A program made the translations under genes and the position numbers. 32,861 nucleotides of DNA. Source: Nitratifractor sp. (GTDB lineage Bacteria > Campylobacterota > Campylobacteria > Campylobacterales > Sulfurovaceae). The stretch is from assembly GCA_015488995.1 (NCBI GenBank), contig WFMQ01000075.1:1-32861 (forward strand), given 5' to 3'. Shown here piece by piece: positions 25,640 to 32,861 of the stretch (the first letter of the stretch is position 1; each line of letters starts with the position of its first letter). The notes below the pieces were generated by a model. That model was not told the origin of the DNA. It did not search any database and was given only the letters and a program-made list of their open reading frames with translations.

Positions 25640-26369
25640 AAAACTGACCGACAAAGCCGAGAAACAAGACAAAATCGTCAGCATGTTTGACGACATCGCC
25701 TCGACCTATGATACTGCCAACCGAGTATTGAGCATGGGGATCGATATCCAGTGGCGCAAAAAAGGGTGTGACAAGGCGTTTGAGATCTTGAAGACGGATC
25801 ACCTCGCACAAGTCACCGACGTCGCTACTGGTACGGGAGATCTGCTGATCTACTGGCAGGAACAGGCCCGCAAAAAGGGGGTCGAGATCGACAAATACGT
25901 CGGCATCGATCCCTCGACTGGGATGCTCGATGTGGCACGCACAAAAGTTGATTTCGCTGAATTCATCGTCGGCAAAGCCCAGAAACTCCCCATCGAGGAT
26001 GCGTGTACCGATGTGATCTCCATCAGCTACGGTATCCGCAACGTCGTCGATCGCGTCGAAGCCCTCCAGGAGTTTCACCGCGCCCTCAAGCCCGGCGGCA
26101 TCGTCATGATCCTCGAATTTACCAAGCAAGATCGCAGCGGCATGGTCGATAAAGTGGTCGATTTCGGGATGAAAAAGATCCTCCCCCGCATCGGCGGACT
26201 GATCTCCAAAAACTACGAAGCGTACCAATACCTCCCCGACTCCATCGAAGAGTTTCTCACCACAGAGATGCTCAGCCGTGAGCTCGAAGAGGCTGGATTT
26301 GCAATGCGGTATACCGAGAGTTTTTCGATGGGGATCAGTACGCTTTTGGTAGCTCAAAAGCGTCAATGA
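25629..26369 (+). CDS. ubiE: Menaquinone/ubiquinone biosynthesis methyltransferase
   Basis: UbiE/MenG is the SAM-dependent C-methyltransferase that converts demethylmenaquinone to menaquinone (and acts in ubiquinone synthesis where that exists). Campylobacterota rely on menaquinones, so that role is preferred. The 246-residue product has the family start MFDDIASTYDTANRVLSMGI, SAM motif DVATGTGDLL, IDPSTGMLDVARTK, ISYGIRNVVDR and the C-terminal YLPDSIEEF. The start is a TTG at 25629 inside the 3' end of ribD with no evident ribosome binding site, so translation probably depends on coupling. No better start exists before the conserved region. The stop codon is the first base triplet of a heptamer repeat array. 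Confidence 0.93.
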   Translation: MGIEKLTDKAEKQDKIVSMFDDIASTYDTANRVLSMGIDIQWRKKGCDKAFEILKTDHLAQVTDVATGTGDLLIYWQEQARKKGVEIDKYVGIDPSTGMLDVARTKVDFAEFIVGKAQKLPIEDACTDVISISYGIRNVVDRVEALQEFHRALKPGGIVMILEFTKQDRSGMVDKVVDFGMKKILPRIGGLISKNYEAYQYLPDSIEEFLTTEMLSRELEEAGFAMRYTESFSMGISTLLVAQKRQ

Positions 26370-26387
26370 GGAGTGAGGAGTGAGGAG
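26367..26387 (+). repeat. Heptamer array (TGAGGAG) x3
   Basis: Three perfect tandem copies of TGAGGAG begin exactly at the ubiE stop codon. The unit fits the form TGARNAR shared with two other arrays in this window. Confidence 0.9.
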
Positions 26388-26399
26388 TAAACCGAAACG

Positions 26400-26427
26400 A
26401 TTCACTATTCACTATTCACTATTCACT
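26400..26427 (-). repeat. Heptamer array (ATTCACT) x4
   Basis: Four perfect tandem copies of ATTCACT lie 12 bases after the first array. On the minus strand the rotated unit is TGAATAG, again TGARNAR, so the two arrays face each other in the ubiE-xseA spacer. Confidence 0.9.
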
Positions 26428-26450
26428 TTATCGTCAGGAGGCAACGCCCC

Positions 26451-27716
26451 ATGTCGATGATGTCCGTCTCTGCCCTCAACACCAAGATCGGCTCCCTCCT
26501 CGAAGCGACCTTTGTCCACGTGATGGTCGAGGGGGAGGTGGCGCAGGTGACGTACCACCGCAGCGGGCATGTCTATTTCTCGATCAAGGACGACACAAGC
26601 ACCCTCAGCTGTGTGATGTGGCGCTCGACGGCGGCACGGATGAAGTTTCGCCTCGAGCAAGGGGAGCACATCGTCATAGACGGCTCCATCAGCGTCTACG
26701 TCCCCCGGGGTACCTACCAGCTCATGGCGACGCACATCGAACCCTATGGCAAAGGCACCCTTGCCGTGGCGTTCGAACAGCTCAAAACGGAACTCAAAGC
26801 CAAGGGGTATTTTGATGCCGAGCGCAAAAAACCTCTCCCGCACTTCCCGACACACATCGCCCTCGTGACGGCGGCCGGGGGTGCGGCACTTCAGGACATG
26901 CTTGCCGTAGCCGAGAAGCGGTGGCCGTCCGTGGCGATCACCGTTGCCGATGTGCTGGTACAGGGTGAGGCGGCGGCCGGAGAGATCGCCAGGGGGATTG
27001 CCTATACCGATGCATTGGGGGCGGATCTCATCATCACCGGGCGGGGCGGGGGGAGCCTCGAGGATCTGTGGGCGTTTAACGAACGGATCGTTGCCGAGGC
27101 GATCCATGAATCTACGACCCCTGTGGTGAGTGCCGTGGGGCACGAGGTGGATACCCTCATCAGCGATTTTGTCGCCGATCTGCGGGCTCCGACCCCGAGT
27201 GCGGCGATGGAGATGGTGCTTCCGGATCGGAATGAATTACGTATCCATCTTGATGAGATGGCCGGTCGGATGGAACAGCAGCAGCGGCAGCGACTCCGTC
27301 AGATCGAAGAGCGATGCGCTGCCCTCTCCGAGCAGTTTGTCCGGCACTCTCCCCTCCACCACCTCCAACGCACAGCCGAGCGTTTCCAAAATCTCCGAGA
27401 AGACTTTGGCCGTACGATGGCCTATCGACTCGATCGTTTCACGACAGCACTCGATCCTCTGGCGGGGCTTCTCAAGGAGACCGAGACACGCGTACTCCAT
27501 CACCACCAGGAGCGTCTCGACCTCCTCGCATACCAACTGAGTCTGCAAACCCCCGACACGCGCACACGAGCGGGCTTTGGTGAATTGGTGTACGACGGAG
27601 TGCGCACCCCCCTGAGTCACCTCAACGTCGGTGATACATTTGAGATAGTATCCCCGCCCATCAAAATGCGCGTCAAAGCTCTCGATAAAATCGAAATCTC
27701 CTCTCCTCAGGTTTAA
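26451..27716 (+). CDS. xseA: Exodeoxyribonuclease VII large subunit
   Basis: XseA is the catalytic subunit of exonuclease VII, which degrades single-stranded DNA from both ends. The 421-residue product has an N-terminal OB-fold (about 1-100, with GEVAQVTYHRSGHVYFSIKD), then the catalytic domain with IALVTAAGGAALQDML, the signature TGRGGGSLEDLWAFNE and SAVGHEVDTLISDFVADLRA, followed by a long coiled coil (about 250-370) and a short C-terminal beta segment. AGGAGG at 26436-26441 supports the ATG at 26451; two more ATGs lie at codons 3 and 4. The small subunit gene xseB is not adjacent. The spacer upstream carries the heptamer arrays. Confidence 0.95.
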   Translation: MSMMSVSALNTKIGSLLEATFVHVMVEGEVAQVTYHRSGHVYFSIKDDTSTLSCVMWRSTAARMKFRLEQGEHIVIDGSISVYVPRGTYQLMATHIEPYGKGTLAVAFEQLKTELKAKGYFDAERKKPLPHFPTHIALVTAAGGAALQDMLAVAEKRWPSVAITVADVLVQGEAAAGEIARGIAYTDALGADLIITGRGGGSLEDLWAFNERIVAEAIHESTTPVVSAVGHEVDTLISDFVADLRAPTPSAAMEMVLPDRNELRIHLDEMAGRMEQQQRQRLRQIEERCAALSEQFVRHSPLHHLQRTAERFQNLREDFGRTMAYRLDRFTTALDPLAGLLKETETRVLHHHQERLDLLAYQLSLQTPDTRTRAGFGELVYDGVRTPLSHLNVGDTFEIVSPPIKMRVKALDKIEISSPQV

Positions 27717-27774
27717 CTTCAATTAACCTCCATCCATTACACTTCCACCATCAATCAGTATAGGAGCGTACATC

Positions 27775-28719
<945 letters not shown>

Positions 28720-28760
28720 CGTGAATGAGAAATGTCGGTTTGCGTTGCTGTGCAATGCTT

Positions 28761-28914
28761 TGATCGGACATACAACTCCAAATGGCGGTTGTCCCGATCA
28801 GAAGCAGGGACTTCAGTCCCGTTGTGCGGGGTTGAAACCCTGCCTCCAAATCCGATAAATTCTCACCGATCCGTAGAGGTTTATCGGTGTAGGTCGGGAT
28901 GCCCTCACCCCGAC
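28761..28914. repeat. Run of four hairpins including REP-like copy 2
   Basis: The moxR-DUF58 spacer (28720-28986) has no gene but contains four consecutive palindromic units. Unit 1 is TGATCGG/CCGATCA (28761-28800) with an inner ACAAC/GTTGT. Unit 2 is the REP-like double hairpin at 28801-28847, the inverted relative of 18795-18841. Unit 3 is CCGATAAA/TTTATCGG (28852-28887). Unit 4 is GTCGGG/CCCGAC (28893-28914). The arrangement resembles a composite of REP or MITE elements and could also shape the moxR 3' end. Confidence 0.75.
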
Positions 28915-28986
28915 ACAATGTCAAATGAATGAGGTTCTGAACATGATCAAAGACTATAGAAAAGACGTGGAGTCAAAGGGACGGCG

Positions 28987-29847
28987 ATGAGTACCACAAC
29001 CACCAATCTACCCACTAACAAAAAGATCAAGGCCAAAAAGATCCTCCTCAAGACCAAAAAACAGGTCTTTGGGGATATGCTCGGCAACAATGCCTCCCTC
29101 TTTCACGGTGAAGGATTTGAATTTGCCGAATTGCGGGAGTACATCTACGGTGATGATATCCGCAAGATCGACTGGAAGACCACCGCCAAGCTGGGAAAAC
29201 CGTTTGTCAAAGTCTACCGCGAAGAGCGCGAACTCAATGTCGCCGTCTCGACGATGCTTGGAGGATCGACCTATTTTGGCACGTGCTGTCAAAAGAGCGA
29301 ATACATCGCCCAGCTTGTCTCCATGTTGGGGTTTTCTGCGGTCAAAAACTTTGATCCCTTTTCGCACCTCATCTATGCCGACACCCTCTATCACCACAGC
29401 AAACCTTCCAAAAAAATGTACGCCGTCACCCAGGCGGTGGAGCGGACACTGGCCTTCCAACCTTTGGGCTTGCACAGCGATTTCCAGGGATGGACGGATA
29501 CCACCTTCCACCGCTTCCGCAAAAAGTCGCTCTTGTTTCTGATCTCCGACTTTGTGGGGGAGGTGGATCTGCGACTGCTGTCCAAAAAACACGACGTCTT
29601 TGCCATCATCATCCGGGACCGCTTCGAAGAAGAGCCCCAAGATTTGGGCTACCTCCGTCTCGTCGATACCGAAGGGGACGGCAGCTACGAAGGGGAGATC
29701 GGACACAGCACGCTGACGCACTACCGTGCCGCCCTCAAAGCCAACGATCACGCCCTCTACCAACAGTTCCGCCAAAACGGCATCCGGTATGTCAAACTCT
29801 TCACCGACGAAGACCCGGCGGTTCATCTCCTCAAAAGGATGCGATGA
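28987..29847 (+). CDS. DUF58 domain protein of the Bat operon
   Basis: DUF58 proteins accompany MoxR ATPases and VWA proteins; their biochemical role is not established. The 286-residue product carries the DUF58 signature EFAELREYIYGDDIRKIDW followed by KTTAKLGKPFVKVYREERE (about 45-85). The remainder resembles a degenerate VWA-like fold, with LLFLISDFVGEVD near residue 184. No membrane segment is seen, so it is probably cytoplasmic. AAGGGA five bases upstream supports the ATG at 28987. Its end overlaps the next gene as ATGATG, indicating tight coupling through the rest of the operon. Confidence 0.9.
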   Translation: MSTTTTNLPTNKKIKAKKILLKTKKQVFGDMLGNNASLFHGEGFEFAELREYIYGDDIRKIDWKTTAKLGKPFVKVYREERELNVAVSTMLGGSTYFGTCCQKSEYIAQLVSMLGFSAVKNFDPFSHLIYADTLYHHSKPSKKMYAVTQAVERTLAFQPLGLHSDFQGWTDTTFHRFRKKSLLFLISDFVGEVDLRLLSKKHDVFAIIIRDRFEEEPQDLGYLRLVDTEGDGSYEGEIGHSTLTHYRAALKANDHALYQQFRQNGIRYVKLFTDEDPAVHLLKRMR

Positions 29848-30260
29848 TGGCTGCACACCTCACACCGGCTCAACACCTGCGGGACATCAAACCCCCCGTA
29901 GAGATCCACGACATCAGCGTCTACCTCTACTGGGGGCTGATCATTCTCAGCGTAGCGGTGCTTGCCGTCGCGCTGTTTTACCTCGTCAAGCTCCTCCTCG
30001 GTCTGCGCCGTACCAACTGGCGCAAAGCTTGGCTGGAGGCGCTCAAACAGATCGACTGGAACGACCCGAAACACGGTGCCTACGAAGCGACCCGCCTGGG
30101 GCGTCTGCTTCTCGGAGAGGAGCACCGCCCCCGTGAACTCTACCGGCAGATGGTGGAGGCACTCAAACCGTACAAATACCGAAAAGAGGTCTCTGGACTT
30201 GCCCCGGATGCCCGGGCGCAGTTCGACCTCTTCCTAAAGGCATGCGATGAGTCACTTTAG
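29844..30260 (+). CDS. DUF4381-like single-span membrane protein
   Basis: The 138-residue product begins with LRDIKPPVEIHD, similar to the LRDIHLP start of DUF4381 proteins, then has one membrane helix (about 28-52, LYWGLIILSVAVLAVALFYL) and a basic cytoplasmic helical domain. Genes of this type stand between DUF58 and VWA genes in Bat operons of other proteobacteria, which is the main support for the call. The ATG at 29844 overlaps the DUF58 stop, and a second ATG follows at 29847. Its end overlaps the next gene by 14 bases. Function is unknown; an inner-membrane scaffold for the VWA proteins is plausible. Confidence 0.75.
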   Translation: MMAAHLTPAQHLRDIKPPVEIHDISVYLYWGLIILSVAVLAVALFYLVKLLLGLRRTNWRKAWLEALKQIDWNDPKHGAYEATRLGRLLLGEEHRPRELYRQMVEALKPYKYRKEVSGLAPDARAQFDLFLKACDESL

Positions 30261-31167
30261 CCTCCAATACCCCTATGCATTGGCACTGATCCTCCTGTTT
30301 TATGTCTGCGCACGCTGGTGCCCGGCACGGACACAGGCGATCTATTTCCCTCACATTCATGCGTTGCTGAGTGGGGGTGGCCGTCGCAGCCGACTGCTCG
30401 ATCTGCTCAAATGGTTTGGGATCGTCTCCCTGCTGGTTGCCCTCGCCTCACCCGTCATCACCAAAGAGTACAAAGATACCAAAAAGCGGGGACGTGACAT
30501 CATGCTTGTCATCGACTCCAGCGGTTCGATGCGCCAATACGGTTTTGACCCCAACGCCCCGTTCAAAAGCAAATTTGATGTCGTCAAAGAGGTGCTTGCT
30601 GACTTTGTCAAACAGCGCAAAAATGATCGGCTGGGGCTCATCAACTTCGCCGATGCGGCGTTTGTCGCGTCACCACTGACCTTCGAGCACGACTTCATGA
30701 AGAGCATCATCGCCATGCAGCGTCTCGGGCTGGCAGGTCAAAAAACAGCCATCAACGATGCCCTCGTGCAGACCTATAGCATCCTCAACAAAAGCGATGC
30801 CAAGACCAAAATCGCCATCCTCCTCACCGATGGAGAAGACACCGCCAGCCGTATTGGTGCGGATGCGACCCTCAAACTGGTACGCGAAACACCGGTCCGG
30901 CTCTACACCATCGGTATCGGTACCGTCAACGACTTCAATGCCCCCTACCTCACGGCATTGGCTCGCGCGGGCAAAGGGAAATTTTTTGCTGCTTCGGATC
31001 GGACAGCTCTCCAAAAGATCTATGCACAAATCGATGCCATGGAGACCAGTAAGATCAAGCACAAAAAAATCGTCCAATACGAGTACTACTACCTCTACCC
31101 CTTGCTCGCCGCGCTGCTGAGCCTGTTGGGCTTTATCTATCTTCGCACCACCAAAGGAGTCGAATGA
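30247..31167 (+). CDS. VWA-domain membrane protein (BatA-like)
   Basis: The 306-residue product has two N-terminal membrane segments (about 8-23 and 55-70), a von Willebrand factor A domain and a C-terminal membrane helix (about 280-300). The metal-ion-dependent adhesion site is intact: DSSGS at residues 90-94, a threonine in GQKTAINDAL, and LLTDGEDTAS. BatA-like proteins work with MoxR and DUF58 partners, and roles in oxygen tolerance and envelope stress are reported in other bacteria. AAAGG six bases before the ATG at 30247 lies within the end of the previous gene. The stop overlaps the next start (ATGATG). Confidence 0.9.
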   Translation: MSHFSLQYPYALALILLFYVCARWCPARTQAIYFPHIHALLSGGGRRSRLLDLLKWFGIVSLLVALASPVITKEYKDTKKRGRDIMLVIDSSGSMRQYGFDPNAPFKSKFDVVKEVLADFVKQRKNDRLGLINFADAAFVASPLTFEHDFMKSIIAMQRLGLAGQKTAINDALVQTYSILNKSDAKTKIAILLTDGEDTASRIGADATLKLVRETPVRLYTIGIGTVNDFNAPYLTALARAGKGKFFAASDRTALQKIYAQIDAMETSKIKHKKIVQYEYYYLYPLLAALLSLLGFIYLRTTKGVE

Positions 31168-32861
31168 TGTCATGGGTTCATCCATATCTTCTGCTGTTCT
31201 TGCTTGTGCCGTTTGTGATCTTTGCGGGTCTCATCCTGACCAATCGGGAAGGGGTAACGCGGGTCTTTGATGCGGCCGTGCTCAAGCGTCTCCGTGTCGA
31301 GGGTGATGTCTTGCCCGTGCGGGTACGCAACACCGTCCTGCTCCTCTCCATCCTCCTGATGATCTTTGCCCTTGGTCGGCCGGTGATCGAGCACGGCAAG
31401 CATACCGTCTCGCTCAAGGGGCTCGATGCCATGGTGGCACTCGACATCTCCGGCTCGATGCGCTCACAGGACACATACCCCAACCGCCTTGTGTTTGCCA
31501 AGCGCAAAATCGATCAACTGCTTGATGCAATGCCTGGCGATGAGATCTCTCTCGCGGCTTTTGCCCACGCGGCCTTCATGCTCGCCCCGTTTACGACCGA
31601 CAAGGCTGCCCTCAAGCAGATCCTCGATGGCGTCGACGAGAGCTACATCAACCTCGCTTCAACCAACTTCGCCGCACTCGGAGATCTGGCCACCACCTTC
31701 CTCAAAAAGAAAAAACCCAAAATCCTCATTGTCGTCACCGACGGCGGGGATCCCAAAGCCCTCGCTTCGTTTGGATCGATCCTCAAAGATGCCAACATTA
31801 CCCTCTACGGTGTCCTCGTCGGCACCAAGAAAGGTGCCCCCGTCCTCGACAAAAACCATCGCCCCATCACCTCCTCGAAAGGTACCATCGCCATCACCCA
31901 ACGCAACGATACGCTCAAAGAGATCGCCCATAAAACCGGTGGGGAAGCCATCATCGCCAGCAACGGCAAACGTGATATGCAGCACCTTGCAGAGCGGATT
32001 CATGCGAAATACTCTACCCAAAACCAAGGCTCCATCACCGTCAAAGAGCGCACCGAACTGTTTGTCTATCTCCTCGCCGCCGCAACGCTCCTGCTGCTCT
32101 TGGGGCTGATGTCATTGCCCAAAAAATCTATCCACATAAGTTTGCTCTTTTCATTTTTCATTTTTCATGTTTCATTTTTCACTCCCGCTTATGGCGGCAT
32201 CACCGACTTCAAGACCATCAAAACAGCCAAAGAGGCCTACGCATCCAAAGACTACAACCGCACGATCCAAGCACTCACCCAGCTCAACACACCCTCTCCT
32301 GAGCGCAATTATGATCTCGGAGATGCGTACTACAAAGCTGGGCGACTCGATGCAGCACTCCGTACCTGGAAACGGGCAAAAGGTGGGGATGTTGACGAAG
32401 AGAAACGGCTCCACAACATTGGCAATATTTATTTCAAAAAGAAACAATACGACCACGCCATCACTGCCTATGAAGCGGCTCTCAAAATCCACGATGACCC
32501 CGATACCCGTTTCAACCTCGATCTTGCCAAGAAGATGAAGAGGAAACAGGAACAGAAGAAAAAGAAGAAGAAAAAACAGCAAAAGAAGCAACAGAAGAAA
32601 AACAATAAGGATAAAAAGAAAAACAACAAGCAGAAAAACAATCAGGATAAAAAGAAAAAGAAATCGGGTCAAAATCAGAAGAAAAAGCCCAAAAACAAAC
32701 CGGGGAAACAGCCAAAAAAGAAACCACAGGATAAACCCGGCGACCAGAAGAAAAGCACCAAAAACAAACCGGGGCAACACGGCAAACAGAAAAAACCCGA
32801 CCCGAAAAAGGGCGACCAAAAGTCAAAGGCATCTTCCAAGCCCGACACGAAGGGGCAAAAG
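31164..32861 (+). CDS. VWA-TPR fusion (BatB-BatC-like), 3' end outside window
   Basis: The frame from 31164 stays open to the last base (566 codons), so it is 3' truncated. It has two N-terminal membrane segments (about 7-26, 55-72), a VWA domain with DISGSM (94-99), a threonine in ASTNFAAL and VTDGGD (191-196), then a membrane helix (about 299-320). Next comes a second hydrophobic stretch (about 326-344) resembling a signal peptide and ending TPAYGG. TPR-like repeats follow (about 348-450, with NYDLGDAYYKAGRLDAAL and HNIGNIYFKKKQYDHAI), then a very Lys/Gln/Pro-rich tail from about 452. BatB and BatC are separate genes in Bacteroides; here they share one frame. The second hydrophobic stretch is encoded by a heptamer array. 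Confidence 0.88.
   Translation, partial: MMSWVHPYLLLFLLVPFVIFAGLILTNREGVTRVFDAAVLKRLRVEGDVLPVRVRNTVLLLSILLMIFALGRPVIEHGKHTVSLKGLDAMVALDISGSMRSQDTYPNRLVFAKRKIDQLLDAMPGDEISLAAFAHAAFMLAPFTTDKAALKQILDGVDESYINLASTNFAALGDLATTFLKKKKPKILIVVTDGGDPKALASFGSILKDANITLYGVLVGTKKGAPVLDKNHRPITSSKGTIAITQRNDTLKEIAHKTGGEAIIASNGKRDMQHLAERIHAKYSTQNQGSITVKERTELFVYLLAAATLLLLLGLMSLPKKSIHISLLFSFFIFHVSFFTPAYGGITDFKTIKTAKEAYASKDYNRTIQALTQLNTPSPERNYDLGDAYYKAGRLDAALRTWKRAKGGDVDEEKRLHNIGNIYFKKKQYDHAITAYEAALKIHDDPDTRFNLDLAKKMKRKQEQKKKKKKKQQKKQQKKNNKDKKKNNKQKNNQDKKKKKSGQNQKKKPKNKPGKQPKKKPQDKPGDQKKSTKNKPGQHGKQKKPDPKKGDQKSKASSKPDTKGQK
32147..32181 (-). repeat. Heptamer array (TTTTTCA) x5 inside the VWA-TPR gene
   Basis: Five tandem 7-base units, three perfect TTTTTCA and two with one mismatch, lie inside the coding frame (codons about 328-340) between the VWA and TPR parts. 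On the minus strand the unit is TGAAAAA, matching TGARNAR. Because 7 is not a multiple of 3, unit gain or loss would shift the frame. Confidence 0.88.

Noticed and set aside
28925-28990. 21-codon peptide frame just before the DUF58 gene, overlapping its start as ATGA
   Set aside because: No ribosome binding site and no similarity I recognise; could be a coupling leader but is too short to support.
31426-32109. 227-codon plus-strand frame inside the VWA-TPR gene
   Set aside because: Out of frame with the VWA domain; Ser/Pro/Arg-rich shadow composition.
32172-32819. Minus-strand frame predicting a highly hydrophobic Phe/Leu/Val protein
   Set aside because: It is the complement of the Lys/Gln-rich coding tail (AAA/AAG runs read as TTT/CTT); the plus-strand frame continues from a clear VWA-TPR protein.

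Overview
This window reads as a chromosomal segment of a relatively GC-rich member of the Campylobacterota (formerly Epsilonproteobacteria), perhaps close to Sulfurovum, Nitratifractor or Hydrogenimonas. The assignment is inference. It rests on the infB-rbfA-rimP and ribD-ubiE-xseA gene strings, a RibD with a long insertion between its zinc-ligand motifs, a monomeric isocitrate dehydrogenase, and promoters made of an extended -10 box (TGCTAYAAT) without a clear -35. No rRNA, tRNA, prophage or CRISPR array was found. Most of the window is housekeeping DNA with very tight gene packing and many ATGA start/stop overlaps.

Layout: 2-3268 (+) carries the 3' part of infB, then rbfA and rimP (translation initiation and 30S maturation). 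3253-7718 (-) carries dnaE and a downstream EamA exporter. 7868-9624 (+) holds proC and corA, closed by a perfect hairpin. 9683-10333 (-) is a lipoprotein built from two copies of a four-cysteine module. 10475-10866 is the RNase P RNA gene. 10981-16033 (+) is glnS fused to a YqeY domain, a large AsmA/TamB-like protein with internal repeats, and a small acidic protein. 16061-16220 is an apparent transposase remnant plus a palindrome. 16249-21078 (-) is a TCA cluster: icd, mdh, fumA, fumB.

21267-24628 (+) is a compact four-gene operon: an ABC ATPase, an exported cysteine-free thioredoxin-fold protein and two FtsX/MacB-type permeases. It resembles the accessory genes of P19/FetMP iron systems but has no FTR1 or P19 gene beside it. 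24644-27716 (+) is ribD, ubiE, xseA. 27775 to the window end (+) is a Bat-type operon: MoxR ATPase, DUF58, a DUF4381-like protein, a VWA protein, and a VWA-TPR fusion that runs off the window.

The most unusual signals are short repeats. Three arrays of 7-bp units share the form TGARNAR. Two flank the ubiE/xseA junction. The third lies inside the VWA-TPR reading frame, where gain or loss of one unit would shift the frame and separate VWA from TPR. A REP-like double hairpin occurs twice, between icd and mdh and inside a run of four hairpins between moxR and the DUF58 gene. The best candidates for something undescribed are the stand-alone ABC/thioredoxin-fold operon, the heptamer array in the Bat gene, and the duplicated cysteine-rich lipoprotein.
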